Positions 1-13,700 of a DNA stretch of 64,000 nucleotides are shown here, in pieces. Source of the DNA: Lepturacanthus savala (taxonomy: Eukaryota; Chordata; Actinopteri; Scombriformes; Trichiuridae). The notes under the pieces were generated by a model. The model ran no database searches and was not told where the DNA came from. It saw nothing but the letters and a program-made list of their open reading frames with translations. How positions within the stretch are numbered: the stretch's first letter is position 1; each line of letters starts with the position of its first letter. The stretch spans positions 27,722,988 through 27,786,987 of the forward strand of contig CM060465.1 in the NCBI GenBank assembly GCA_030544235.1. Direction: 5' to 3'. Position numbers and translations under genes: made by a program.

Positions 1-225
1 TGTATACTGAAAGTAATTGCTCCATACATGAACTACTTTATTAGTTAATAAATTAAGTTATCTCTTCTCATTGTAGTGTGGGACAACAAAAGTACAAAGA
101 TGTGGTCTCGACCTCTTTCCCCTTAAGCTGGGTGTACACTCTGTGATTTGAGTCAGTTTCTGATGAAAGGTTTTGAGCTGCTTGATTCATAATCTGTGAT
201 TCATGATTCACTGTTCGCCATGTAG

Positions 226-309
226 GGTGCAGGAGGGAAGGAGGACGTTCAACAGCTCCTCAACTGTTTGGTTGCTCATCAGGAGCATAGTCATGAGTTG
301 TTTTCCAAG
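226..309 (+). CDS. Candidate coding exon of an unrecognised gene (left edge)
   Basis: 84 bp (28 codons, phase 0-0) between ATGTAG and AAG|GTAAAT. It reads GAGGKEDVQQLLNCLV then AHQEHSHELFSK. The peptide is amphipathic, rich in L, H, E and Q, and looks helical. A second frame is also open across the exon, but its peptide is less protein-like. I do not recognise the family. The acceptor has a weak pyrimidine tract, so this stays a candidate; the gene would start outside the window. Confidence 0.5.
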
Positions 310-763
310 GTAAATGCCCGTTTTCTCACTGTGTCTGTGCAGTGGTGTAACCATTATTAATTTTTAAAAACCTTTAAGAGGGTTAAACTGGTATCTGGTA
401 CCAAGTTTTTTAGGGTTACACCACATCATATTTTTGTCACTGACCCAAATATATCAATCACAAGCGTTGGCTTTATATCGCAGATGATTTAATCGTACAA
501 CCTTTCTAAAATCGTACAGTGCTTGCCCAGCTTTAGTAGTGGGGATGATCATTTCATTTCTTTTAGGCCTCACAATATTAGGTTGTTGACCAATTTGGTA
601 AAAATCTGACTGCTCTGTAGTTATTTTTCTGTGACAAAGCATGGGAATACTGGGTTAAAAAAGGAATATAAAGGACTTACAAACAACATTCTAGGCAATG
701 TTGGTGCATCACTACTGCAGATAAAAAGAGGTAATAGAAAGTTTGACTCAACTTACCCGCCAG

Positions 764-893
764 GCTATGAGACCCCTTGTTGTCTCGAGTATTATCGGCC
801 AGAAAGTAACAAAAGTAGCTGATTCAGACAAAGCCGCGGGGCATCCTCAGGCTGCAGCCAATTTGCCTGCAAACAAGAGAAGCAGGAAACGAG
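764..893 (+). CDS. Candidate coding exon with basic cluster, same unrecognised gene
   Basis: 130 bp between an acceptor (CTTACCCGCCAG) and a donor (CGAG|GTCAGA), entering in phase 0, which matches the end of the exon at 226-309. It reads AMRPLVVSSIIGQKVTKVAD, then SDKAAGHPQAAANLP and ANKRSRKR. The KRSRKR cluster resembles a nuclear localisation signal. If the donor is not used, the frame continues to a stop at 956-958. No downstream exon could be placed convincingly. Function unknown. Confidence 0.42.
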
Positions 894-1320
894 GTCAGAT
901 TAATGTCACCATCAAAATTCACATAGGGTGCAGTATGTGCCACTGTGTCGATTCATAGAGTTACAACAGTGCAAAAAGGTGATTCCTATACAAGAAAAGG
1001 GCCACTGGGATGTTGCAAAAGACGTGAGAAGCAGAGACTGAAGTTTGTACATCTGAGGGCTTGAAGCTACCATGCTGTCTGGATCGCTTCCACAGGAACA
1101 AGAGACTGGAGCGAGGGATGGCAGGGTTAACAGTGCTGGGATGGAGGTATTGGGGATCCAAGCCAGTTTAGGCCTTTGAGCTCTGGAAGACACTACAGAG
1201 TTCCTCTAGCCACCAAAAAGAAGCCCTTTATTCCAAATGCAATTCATATTCTCAAGTCAGCAAAGTGACTTAAGAGATATAGCCACTGATATTGACATGA
1301 AGTGTTTTAAATGTTTAATG
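894..1320. other. Sequence 3' of the left-edge exons, no feature placed
   Basis: If the donor at 893 is real this is intron. A possible acceptor at 1104 (CTTCCACAG) would lead to an in-frame stop within a dozen codons after the phase-1 join, so a very short terminal exon cannot be excluded but is not supported. Confidence 0.3.
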
Positions 1321-1452
1321 TGACCTTGTCGTTTGTCTGTGTAACTGCTCGTCTAGTTTTTTTTTTTTTCTGCTTTGTATGCTGCGGCTTTGGCAAGCCG
1401 GAGACAAAATTTCCACCCTGGTGGACAATAAAGTTATATTCTATTCTATATT
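1321..1452 (+). mobile_element. 3' tail of a non-LTR retrotransposon
   Basis: The segment ends with GGACAATAAAGTTATATTC followed by short ATTCT-type repeats, a typical teleost LINE tail. The preceding sequence (GGCAAGCCGGAGACAAAATT) fits such a 3' region. The AATAAA belongs to the repeat and is not evidence for a host gene end. Family not determined. Confidence 0.5.
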
Positions 1453-4400
1453 TTATAACACAGAACTAACCTGTAAAATTTGTCCGCCTCAAGCTGTGTC
1501 CAGTGAAGCGAGAGCTAGCCTGCTTTGTCATTATTAGCAAAAGCATATAATCTGTGAGACGAAAAGTGGAAACAAAAGAAAGATAGTTCCCACTATTTTG
1601 CGAGAAAATGGCCTCACCTTATCTTGATGTTGTCTAATCGCATTTAACGGTTACAAAAAAAAACAGCAGAGGCAGTGTCTCTCTACAAGGCACCAAGCTG
1701 AGAATGAGCCTGACGCAAATCAGTGCATCCATTTGATGTGGGATAATCTTTATAGATAAGTCACATCGCCTATCTAAAAAAAGCCACAGTGCATTAATAA
1801 AGCCAGCAGACGAGCGATCCGTTCCAAACCTATTCTCCACAACACTGTCATGTCTCAATTGTCATTAAAAGCCATGAGTCAACAGAAATTAAGACATGAA
1901 CCACTCCCTAAATTCTCCCCTGCAGGCATAGAATTCTGGTTAATTTGCACTCTTTATACTTGTAGTCTGCACAGGCAAGAAACCGAGCTATATAAGGAAT
2001 TGTTAGTGTTGAGCGCAGCTAGTGGCTCTTAACTATTACAGCCAAGGGTTTAGAGGTGGGGAGTCTGTTTACACTGAAAGCTTTTTTATTTTTTGTTTTA
2101 AGAGGGTCCACTTGCTAAACATGAGTCGGCCTTTAATGTATAATCCAACACTAATATTGGCTGCCAGTGGGCAGGGTGGGGGGAGCAGGATATGTTTGAA
2201 CACATGCAGGTGTAAGTGTTGTGCACTTGTCCATATTTGGGCGAGTATATTTGGCGAGTATCAGTATTTGCAAAACTTTGTAAATGGACACAGTTAGTGC
2301 TGTGACAGCTGTCAAAATAATAATGAAATGAAATGAATAGCATACGTATATAATATTTGAATCATGTTTTAATGGACAGCAATATTTTGGTCAATTTTTT
2401 GCAAAGCAAGCCAGTCTTAAAATAGCACTCTTTTGTAATCTGATGACAGAAAATGCCCTACATATCATAACTAAACTGAAAAAAGTCTAATATAAATGAG
2501 TACAGCCATTCCAATTCTCCCCTGGCCTTGGTTTTGCTCTGGGGATAAGCTGTGACCACTTCCTTCCTCTGGCTCTAATTGACTGTGCACTATTTCTACA
2601 TAAAGGCAGCAAAATAAACAACTCCATATGTCCCCTTCATGGCAGTTAGAGCAATAGTTATCAGGACAGACACAGTACTGTGCTCTCCAGGCTAATGCCG
2701 TTGTCGCTACTGTTTTATTGCATCCCAAAAGCGCTACAGAAGTTTGCATTCACTCCCTACGCTGTGCCTTTAATGTCTCTCCGGGCATTCTTGATTCACA
2801 AGCTGTTAGGGTGTCACGACGAACAATTTTCCCACATGAAATTTGGAAAATTATCACTGAGATTCTGAGTCGACCTGCCAGGATTGCTGAATGTGAACGA
2901 TTTTAAAAAGTTGAAGACCTGAGCCTTGGTCATTATGCACATGCACTGGGCCTTTGATCTTCAATTCCGGCAAAGACTAAGAGATCCCTATGGACAGGAA
3001 TCATGCCAAGCTCAACGGAGCCTGAATCAAAGACTTTGCATAATGCTAGCACCCAAACCACAAACGACATTATCCTACATGGTTGGAAATATATGGAGCG
3101 AGAGAAAGTTTCCTAAACCTTGACCTGCTACCTTATCACAATCCTCCTCATGTAAAACAGTGCATGGCAAGGAAATGTGATTTAAAGCACAGTAGCAGAA
3201 GGCTTTAGGAAATAACAGTCATAGTTACAATTGTGTATCATTATGTTAAAGGCCACTGGGTTTTCATCTGGAATTCCTGCATGTGAAAAATCAGTTTAGT
3301 TCTCATTTTATTGACTTACCCTCAAATGGTTATTATGACAAAATGTCCCATTTTGGTGCTCCGCTTTTGTTTTATTTTGCAGTAACTACAACTGGGCTGA
3401 CTGCAGCTCCTGGAAAATATATACAAATACAGTATCTTTTCAAACATCGAATTACACTGACAGACAGGAACAGAAACAGTGCACTCCTCGGCATTCATTA
3501 AACATTCTGGTGTCTGCATGAAATGCACAGATGTTTCCTCTTCTCAGCAACGTGCCTAGATTGGTTGTGTGTGCAGACGTGGTCTGAGAGGCCACTGGAG
3601 GGACAGACGACTGTTTGCAATGGTCCATGGAGCATGTCTTTAGTCCAGGACCCTGTTCCAAAGACAACCCAGAAGAGTTCAACATGTTTGTTTTATTTTG
3701 TTTGGAAAGCTGGACAATCTAGATAAAAAATTGCAGCTACAATGGAAGAGTGTATACATCTAAAATGCATTTCACAGAGCAATGTGCTGAATAGATCACA
3801 TATAAAGTATAAAATAGGTTTTCTGAACTGCACCCCTGTCTTAAAACAAAGATATATGAAATGACAACTAACAAAACACTCCAACAAATTCAGCCTAACC
3901 CACCGTGAGCCAGGCAACCTGTCTCCATGGTGAAAGGATTATGTCATGACTCAAGCATCTAGAGCAAAATACAGCCTGGGTAGGCCATGACAAGTGAGTG
4001 AGCAGAGGTAATATGTGTCAAGGAAAAGTTGTGACGAGACAAACGCCTGGAACGGAGAGCGACCCTGTACATTGACCATGATGTCATTATTGTGCATTTT
4101 GGAGCCAGGGGAGGAAAAGCATCTGTGCCGCTACAAGAGCCAAGGACTTGCATCACATTTAAATGGCATCAGACACTATATTTAAATGTGATTCTGCAAA
4201 GAGGACAGAAAAGGGTTCTGACGTCTCTTGGATACATGTTACATTTAGGGACCCATTATGCTCATGTACAGCTCTATAATCTTGTTTTGGGATTCCACTA
4301 GAGAAGCTTTGCATGGTTCACAATTGAAAAATAATACATATTTATCTTTTGCTGAACATGTAAGCAGCCCCTCAGTTCAGTATCCATCTGAAACAGGCTA

Positions 4401-7357
4401 TTTTATCTCCTGTCTCTTTAAGGCCCCCTCCCGATGAGATCACTGTTGTGATTGGTCAGCTGCCTGGACAGTGCATCACAGGAAGCATGTCTTAAGAGTT
4501 CTGTTTTCATCAGCAATGACGTATTTCCTTGCTTTTGCTACTTCACATTAAAAGAATTTGAATGACTAACATGAGACTTTTATTGTGAAGAATTTCTAGG
4601 AGATTAAATGTGTTCATCGTCGAATAAGCAGCGGTTCATTAGTAGCCAAATCCTACAATTAAAAACAGGTTGAGACAACGATATCTGGTGATATTTGGCG
4701 CTTTTTGTTCAGTGGATCAGTTAGAAATATTGCCAGGAGGAAGATTACAAGTAGAAGCTGCAGATGACCAGCACACCTCCAGCAGGTAACGAACTTGTTT
4801 TACTTTGCCATGCTGTGTAATAGAAAAAGAAAAAAAAAATACTCGTAGCACGCCAGCTCAACTCGAGTCATGGCTCGGCAGAGCAGATGACTATATAAAG
4901 AAATCCTTCACGAGTTGACATCAGCACATGCCGAAAGGAAAAAAAAAAGAAACGGAAACCTACCGTTCAGAGGCATCTGAAGCCGGTGCTTTTTGCTAAC
5001 AATAATTACATCTATATATGTGTAATTTATTATTTTAAAATGTCTAATATGAACATCTGACATTGGAATGTTATATATGGGACAAAACAAAGAAAAAGCA
5101 CAATTGATCCAAGTGTCTCTTGCAACACAGTCTTACATTCAGCTTCCCGTTTTTTTTTTTTTCCTTTCAGTCGTATTTATACATTTAATCCGTCCTCGTT
5201 CTCTTCTCGATTCCCCAGGTTTCTGTTCCCCTCTCTACATACAATCAGCCCAACTGCTCGAATCCCAGGGCGGGCAGCTGGCTCCACATCAGACACATCC
5301 CAGGACAAAAGGGAAACTCCAGATTGTCGTGGTGAGGGCAGCCACCCGTGGCAGGCTCAGCGGGATTCCAGTTGTTTATGGTTGGCACTAATTACAGATC
5401 GGCAGACTCGCCGGGGTCTAGAAACTCCAATTGGTACAAAGGAAAAGTAGCACTGGTTTAGACAGGAAAACGCAGACTTGACCATTAAAACTGTCTCCAC
5501 TTGAAGCACGCGCGATAACACACGGATTGATGTAAACTCAATAGGGTGGCTTAAAGCCATCACTCAGGATCAAGCACACAGTCCCTGGGGAAGCCTATTA
5601 ACATGTGCAGGACCATAATGTTGCAGGTTTATTGCTGCCCTGAGGCGTAATATAGTCTGCATATGGAGTATCTATGTATGGAGCTGAATTCACAATACAG
5701 CCTGTTGTAAAGTTAATTGCAAAGATAATCCCCCCTCCTCTCTCGCCTGAGCTCCAGGTTTCACTTTTCAACCATTACAGTCCCAGGATAAAAAAAGAAT
5801 TCGGTATTGTGAAACAGATGTTTTGCAGGGAACCCATGCACTACCCATCTTTAGGAATTCAGAGGCCTGTGAAAGACACATGTTGGAACGACCCTCAGTA
5901 GCTCAAAGGATATTGCTGGCTATACCATAGGAATACCCAGTAGCAACACAGGAGACGGTGGTGCAGAAAGGAGGAGGAAGCACCTCTATCATCTCTATCT
6001 TTCTCTTTTTGCTTTCCTCACCCCTCCTATCGCACGGTCACCAGGGGAAAAAAATGAAATATATACGTGAAAGATCGAATACTGATTTTGCTGTTTGAAT
6101 ACCATGGCAACAAACAAAAGCTTTGAAGTTGAAGCTTTTGATACAGCCCTAAAAGTAGGCCTGTACGATCTATCTTTTTGGTTCTAAAACCGTGATTTCA
6201 GCCAATGCGATCTTGAGATGATCAAAGCTTAATTGTGGTTTTCCTAACGCAGGTTCTGTTTTAATCAACTATTTTTCACGTGTATGCTACCTCCCTGACC
6301 TTGCACCTTCAACTTTAAGTTGAGACTTTGTTTTTGCTCTCTTTTAAGATAAGACAGGGATGGCTCTTTTAGTAACATCTTGTGGGTGTATAATTTCTAT
6401 TCCTCATAAATATTTAACCGACAAGTTAATAGAAAACTAGAAAATCACTCTGAGAGCACAGACCTCTGCCGAGCATATTGTGCCTCCCACCTAACATTGA
6501 TGTCCTTATTACTATACTTATTAAATACATGCACTATCGTGGAATGAAAAGTAAGTGTAGTCAAAGTCCTATCTTGGTGTCTCTGGTGTAGTGTGCAAAG
6601 AAAACAAGCTATGCAGGTGCAAGATATGACCACAAGTGGCCCCAAGTGATATAGAAACTAAGATTTCTTCTGGATCATTATCAAAATGTAATCATCTGTT
6701 CATGGTACCATTCCCAACAATCTTTGAAAATTAGACGAAAATCCAACCAAAAGTTTTTGAGGCATTTTGCTAACAAACAGAAGGACAAACAAGCAAACAG
6801 AACACTGGAGGTGGCCATGTGTGTGAATTGTAGACAGCATAAGAAGGGCCAGAGAACAAGGAATCGCTAAAGCTACAGTAAAGGCCGTGATGAAAAGAAG
6901 TAGCTTGTTGCAGAAGGCTGCTTGTTTGAGCAGACTAGCAAATTGGCATCAGGTGTCAACAGAAAAACCCAGCAGAAGCATGTTGGGTAAAACATAACAA
7001 TAATTGTAAAATATAATAAAGCAATGCACTGCATAGCAATTAAAAATCAAGACATGTTACACAGTATTCCCTGATTCATGCTGGTTGGAATCCCTTGTAT
7101 TCTACAAATTGCCACTTTGATAATGGCTGAAAGCAAATTATCCAAAAGCAATCTACACTGGTTATAATATCGATGAAGGTGGTGATGCATAGGGATGAGT
7201 ACTGAAAGTTATAAGCTGTAATTATTGCCAACATAGCTGATTGGCTGTAATTGTTCATAACTCACTTAGGGTGTGTACAGGCTACACGTGTTTAGGGTTT
7301 GTATGTCCTACATGTGCAATATGTATAAAAGATGCATCTTCTTTCTGAGCATTTAAA

Positions 7358-7433
<76 letters not shown>

Positions 7434-10100
7434 TGCATTGACCTCATTTTAGATTTGATGTTTGCTCTAGTCATTATTAGTCTTTATGATTTTTACTGTT
7501 GCATAAAACAACTCTGTGACAAACATGCCTAATTAAACCCCTTTATGAAGAAAATCAACCTGATTAATATGCATGTCCTCATTTCTGTCATGGTTTCACA
7601 CAAGCCGAGTTTTTGCTTATACAGTAAGTAAATTAACATGGCTTGCTTAAGTTACTAAGATGTAACAGGGGATTCATGAACGTGTGTTTAAAAGAGACTC
7701 TCTAATTAAAAGAGTATTGGTGCAGAGAGTAAGTCAGTATGGTGGTTAGTGTGTGTACGTGTATGCAAATGAGAAAGTTTCAACCTCCCCCTTAAAAACA
7801 GTGGACTAATTTAAGATTAATCTCTACTTTCTCTACTGATTAATACAGGAACTTAATGTTTAGTTTAAATAAGATATGTATGAGTGGGATACATTTACAT
7901 GAATGTGTTCTAAATTACTATATACTATACTATATATTATAGAAATATAATGTAAAAAAATTAATATAGTTTGTAATAACTTGTCAAGTACTGCTCTGGG
8001 GTTGGTATGTTACACTCCTTTTATTATTTAAACAATTTTACACAACTTAATATATTTTACATGCTCAGTAGCACAATCCGTAGAAACTACAACACAAGCA
8101 GGAACATTTAAAGGTGCAAGAAACGTTATCATCTCCAAACCGAGGTATTTCAGTCCTTTCAGGTGTTCTTCCCACCTCAAACGAGCCACCTTGCTTTTCT
8201 GACACTGAAAGAAACAAACATAGAAAGGGTTTTCCTCTGATCTTTCAGAGTCCCATCACGTGTCAGTGCAAGCGTTCTACTCTCAGCCAGAGGGAAGATG
8301 ATGTGTTGGCACAAGGGAGAAATATACATGCCAGAGTAAATGCATGTGGGTGTGTGTGTGTGTTTTCTATTTACATCTTTTCTCTTCTTCAGCAGAGAAA
8401 ACAAACATAATTTCACAATTTGGACTGCAACTCTTCAGCATAAATCAACAGTAGAAGGGGAAGCAATATTTACAAGTTTATTCCTTTTATAATTATAGTT
8501 TATTTAAAATGCCACTTATTGTTTTGACAGTATTAATGGCATTTAGCATTAATGCAGGCTCTATTATGATGACCCCTTGCTTTACCTGTAGTTTATCCCT
8601 TAGCATTAAGACAGATGGCAACTAGAAAGGAATCATGGATAAAGAAAAGATCTTCAAAGCTCTTAGATAGGTCAGTTGACAAGAGCAACGTCATTTGCAG
8701 TTACTGTCAACATCTCGTCTTAAATACTATTCGTTATCGCAGCATTAGCTAATGCTAATGCAGGCAACCTCATTAGCCTCCAGATCGCCACACTTGCAGC
8801 AAACCACACTTGATAGTGTGTGATATAAACCCGATGGACAAATCTACAAGCAGCAAGCTTTCAACAGCTACAGCTAAATATGGCTACAGCTTGGAGGCCA
8901 GTTAACATTGTGGTTTTCAGATTCAATGACAGCACTTGAATGGCCATTGAGAGCCACCACCATATCACACAACTTGTGCATCTTCTTCCTGTGTATATTT
9001 TTTTTCTAATAATCCCTTTCCTGCTCGCTTTATTTATTGTTTGTTTTAAATTTTGTATTATCCTGTTTTAATCCCAGTGCACGAGGACATGTTTTTTTGT
9101 GAGGCTTCATCTTTCCCATGTGAGGTTGGACACAATTACATTGAGTGATCTCTAATCAGTACTGAAGTAATGAAAAACATAGCTGGCCAATATGCCCATC
9201 TGTTGTCTGTCGAGTTTGTCATAAATTATGATTTGAGCATTTTTTAAAAAGCCAAATGCTGTACCTGTGCTGGTTTATGACAAACTGTATCATTTTGTGT
9301 TGTTAATTAATTTCCAATACTAACCTCTTGAGCCCCAGGACTACTTTTCAGTTTTCTATAAATGATAATAAAAATTAAATATCTTTACCACCACAAAGGT
9401 TATGTACTTAAACCTGGAATCAAAAGAAACCTACAACATGTGAGGTGACAACAGAAGAGCCAGAATCAATTTATGTTGCTGTGACAGAGCAAATATAGCT
9501 CAAATATTGTACCATTTTTAACACTGTATTTTACTACAGGAAAAAAAATTACTTACGAGACGAACTTAAAAGACCAAACTGACCTAAATCATAGAAAACA
9601 TGAAATAAGATAAATTACCTGCAATAAAAAGTTAGCAAACATCAATTATTTGTCCATAAAATGATAGAATTCACACTAATGGTCATTACAGTACAGGAAT
9701 ATATTCTGTAAAATGTCAATAAGGATCCAATTAAATAATCACACAAACAGCTCAAATCTAAATTAAATATCAAAATAGTGGTTAGTTGCAGCCCTACTAC
9801 TGATATTATATTAAACTATTTTCTATTGTAGCTGAGGGTTTTTTATGCAATTTAAGCATAAACCTCAATGCTGACCTCATATCAGGGTTTTGGGGATTTG
9901 AAAGAGATTTGATGTCAACATTTGGTATCAACATCTTTAAAATATCCTTACGGTTACATTTGAACAGATGATATTAATTTGTGATTAACCATAGACAGTC
10001 ATGCAGTTAATAGCAACTACATTTTTATAAACCAACGATAGCCCTAAGATCACATTTTTACTTTGATCCTACAATATGAGTCCAGACACATAAAATTATA
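1453..10100. other. Intergenic AT-rich sequence, no gene seen
   Basis: Open frames are short, overlap on both strands and lack splice context. Notable items are a (TA)n array at 7359-7429 and probable degenerate transposon ends near 6158-6260 (CTGTACGATCTAT..CCGTGATTT) and 9780-9800 (GTTAGTTGCAGCCCTA). The rest is unassigned. Confidence 0.6.
7359..7429. repeat. (TA)n microsatellite
   Basis: Uninterrupted TA dinucleotide run of about 70 bp. The YIYIYI open frames it creates on both strands are artefacts. Confidence 0.98.
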
Positions 10101-10389
10101 TGAATGCTAGAGTTTAATGTGCCTTAGTCTTGTTTGCCAGCCTCATGTTCACCGGACAGTTTGTGCACAGCCACTGTTCCTGTCAGTCAACAGTCCACTG
10201 GATCACAGTGCTCCAAACTCCTCCTCCTCTTCCTCCTTCCATGGCCCAGAACTAGTGGCTCAATGCCAATATCTGGGCAGTAAACCCACCCGCTATCACA
10301 ACCACACGTTCACCAACGTGGAAGTTTTGCAACCGAGCAGTCAGTTTGGACGCTGAAAGAGCAAACTCGCTCCTCTAATCTGCATTAAG

Positions 10390-10640
10390 CGCTTGTGTTC
10401 CTCCTCCTTTCCTCAAAGGGCTTCGTGGCCTCTTTCACACCATTCTCAGACAGACACGTCACACTCGTCTCGTCCCCCACGGACAATCAGTCAGGAGCCC
10501 TTGTCGGCCTTCCACCCTGATATAGCCGTGGTATGGGCCGGGGAGCAGGCCAGGGTCTGAAGGGATGAGGCCGTTTGTTTTCTGGCCATTTTGATCCTCA
10601 TGCGATCCAGACCATGTCACGCACCTATTGACAAGCGCTT
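10390..10640. other. GC-richer block, candidate regulatory element
   Basis: A balanced-composition, repeat-free block in AT-rich surroundings, with GACACGTCACACTCGTCTCG, TATAGCCGTGGTATGGG and CATGCGATCCAGACCATGTC. No coding frame stays open across it. It could be a conserved non-coding element; that is inference from composition only. Confidence 0.25.
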
Positions 10641-10726
10641 ACACAACTAGAGAGGGGAGTTACTGACACAGAGGAACGGCATGCACTAATATTGCTGTTG
10701 AGAACACAGTGTTGATGGGCTGTGCG

Positions 10727-10729
<3 letters not shown>

Positions 10730-10797
<68 letters not shown>
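10730..10797. repeat. (GT)n microsatellite
   Basis: About 68 bp of near-perfect TG repeats. Confidence 0.97.
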
Positions 10798-10798
<1 letters not shown>

Positions 10799-13700
10799 GC
10801 ATGCATAAGGGAGAGACTATGAGTGGGGTCTATGAGTTAAATGGTAATTTGAGATCCTCACTCAGTTGGGGCGATTTGAGTCTGCAAATTTAATTTGAGC
10901 AGCACCAACAAGATTATTTGTGGAAAAGAGTCTTGCTGTGTCAGGCAAGGTCAGGCAGCGGATGTTTATTTACAAGTGGTGAGGTGGTGAATGCCGGGGC
11001 CGCATTTTCACCGAGAATATTGCATAATATCATGACAACTACAGAAAGATGAGCGACAAATACTGTAAGCTGAATCTATGGAGTTAAGAGATGAGGCAAA
11101 CTTTCCCATTGTCAGTCTATATCATAAAGTGAATTAAAAGATTGTTATAGTTACTGTGGGAGGTTTAACTGATTATAGACAACACACCTGTCTAGTATTC
11201 CGTTGGTTCATGGGACAATGTTCCTAAATAATAGAATCAGCCAAAGCTGATTAAAGTCATCCCCGTCCATCACTAAATTAGGACATGATCACAGACATGA
11301 AAAGTGACAATAGGTATTATTGTAAGAACAAGAGATAAGAAGCAAGGCGCTTCTATATTTCAGATTTAGATAGAAATAAGTGAGTCATGATGACCTAGTT
11401 TAGCATTCAGAACAGGGGAGGAAGGTTTTGTTCATCTGCAGTGTCAGGAAGAGCCATTAATAAGTGTGGATTTGCAGGGAAGCGCCACACCCACCGCCTC
11501 CGTTCATCTCATCTGTAATTTATGAGGCTTTCTGTAGTGTTTTCTACTGAGCTTCATCAAGATGCAAATTAGGAACCATATAGAATATTTAGCCTAAGCT
11601 CGGGTGGTATCAAGGAACTATGGTATACCAGGTGGAGCTAAGACAAATGCTTTGAAGATTGGTTGATTGCCATAAATGTAATCAAATGGTAAAATACATG
11701 TTTGAATATTTATATATAGATATTTTTCCCCTTTAGCAGTGCTCTTCACCCAGGAGGGAGGGGTGAAGAGAAAGATGGAGGGAAAGGTGATGGCAGAGAG
11801 GCTGTCGTGAAGCTGGTGTCGTGAGGTTAGCTGCAGCAAGTGTCCGGCTGGGCAGTGCATCCTGGCTCGCTTTCTGCTCTCTGCCCACACAACTATAGGA
11901 ATGCCAACACCACACCATAACCACCCCACCCTCCCTCGTAGTGAAGCTTTGAATAGATCTGTTTAAAACACCAATTGAAGCTTCCAAGCCCAAGGAGGCA
12001 TTTGATACATCTCTAATACCATGGTATTTAGAAGTCCCGATACTAGAGGTGGTTAATCCATCCTTTTGCCCCAATTTTATTTGATTATGTTTACTGAGGT
12101 CCCGATTATAAATTAACAACAAGAACACTGCTTATAAAATAAAAGAGTTTAGGCCAGGATTGATAGTGCTAGGATTTCCTGAGGGTCTGTGAACACATCT
12201 CGGAGTAAGCTTGTGTAGCTCGTGTGTAGAGAGTGGTTCTCCTCTGAAAGAAGAAACCATGGCAGCACTCATGAACTTTTCTTACTAAGTTAGTCATTTT
12301 GGCGTTGGCTACAGCCACAGTAGCCTGTGTTAGCATAAGGAAAAAAGTAGCAGCTAAACCTGCTAGCGTCTTTAGCGTGTGGCTTTTGAGAGATGTTACA
12401 CTACTATGCATCAGAGATTGCTGCAGCGTGGAGATCCTGGAGAGTGTTGTAGTGATGTTCAGCTTTACTTCTTGTCACTAAAATGAGAATAGCTGGTCCA
12501 ACTTCAAGGTAATTGCTGGGCCGAAGTTGTTGCGAACTTCACGATTAAAGTGCCTTCACTTCAGCTGGGTGACGAGTGAGAAAGATTAACCTGGCCTTGG
12601 TTTTGATGACTTGCAGCATTTATTTACCGACAAATCGCCAATACTGTAATGTCACGCACGCATAGCACCGATATGTTCACACATATAAAGTTACTGATAA
12701 CTTCACCATCACACACGCCTTCTCTCTCAATTGCATATTCTTTACAAACACCAACCACTGACTCAGTTATCCCTTAAAATAGTGCCACATATAATTTTGT
12801 GTTGAGACTTTGTGTCGTGCTTTTTGAGACGGTTAAACAGATTTGTTTTGTTGCCACATGGATATCACCTTATAGCAAATCGTGCATGTTATGTGGCTTC
12901 TGCTCCTTGTAAGATTCTTAGAATGCAAAGTGTTCCCATATAAGAGAACTTTTCCAACCCTTTTTCTCGACCAGTCTTTCCTCCCTCTGCCATTTTACTC
13001 ACACTCTCTCACTCGCTCTCTTTCTTTCAGAAATCATGATAAAAAAAATTAATCGAGATGACTTCCTATAATGACTTATCACCAGCAGCTAATTGTTTTT
13101 GGGTTTGTTTGTTTTTATTCACAACTATCATTATATACCGTATACAGCGGTACACTGTCAGGAAGGTATGGAAAGAATAGATCCCACCCAGGTCAAATTT
13201 AGATCTCAGAATCCACACAACTAAAGGAAATCCTGCAAAATCAAGCTCTAAAGGCATAGCTGGTAAGATGTTTCCTACTGCAGGCAAAGCTGTGTAACTG
13301 ATGAATGTTCATGATACTCAACAAGCAGACTCACAGACTTCGTCCTGAAAGATTGGTACTTTAGATTAATGTTTAAGATAATCTTGAGCGGTATAAGTAG
13401 CCCTCATCCAGGCCTGAATTCTCCAACAGCAAGCATAGCTCAGGTTCTACATGGTAAACATGTAGATCAGCAAGGTATGTCTCAGAGACTTCAGCACCAC
13501 ACGTAACAAGTTATTTTAGGTTCGCAGGGTGAGACCAGGAGAGTTAGTGAGGTCAAAACGTGGCCAAAAGCAAGTATCCCGCTGTGCGTGGCTCTCGCAC
13601 GTTTGAGTAAGCCAGAATTGTTTTGGCCACATCATCACCACAACCAATCACAGAGGCCTTGCCTTAACTCAAACAAATACTTGAGTAAATAGATCACCAC

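Noticed and set aside
1429..1434. AATAAA as a poly(A) signal for the left-edge gene
   Set aside because: It lies in a LINE-type tail followed by ATTCT repeats, so it is not independent evidence of a host transcript end.
7292..7532. YIYIYI peptides, also at 41714-41929 and 43776-44156
   Set aside because: Products of (TA)n and (CA)n microsatellites.
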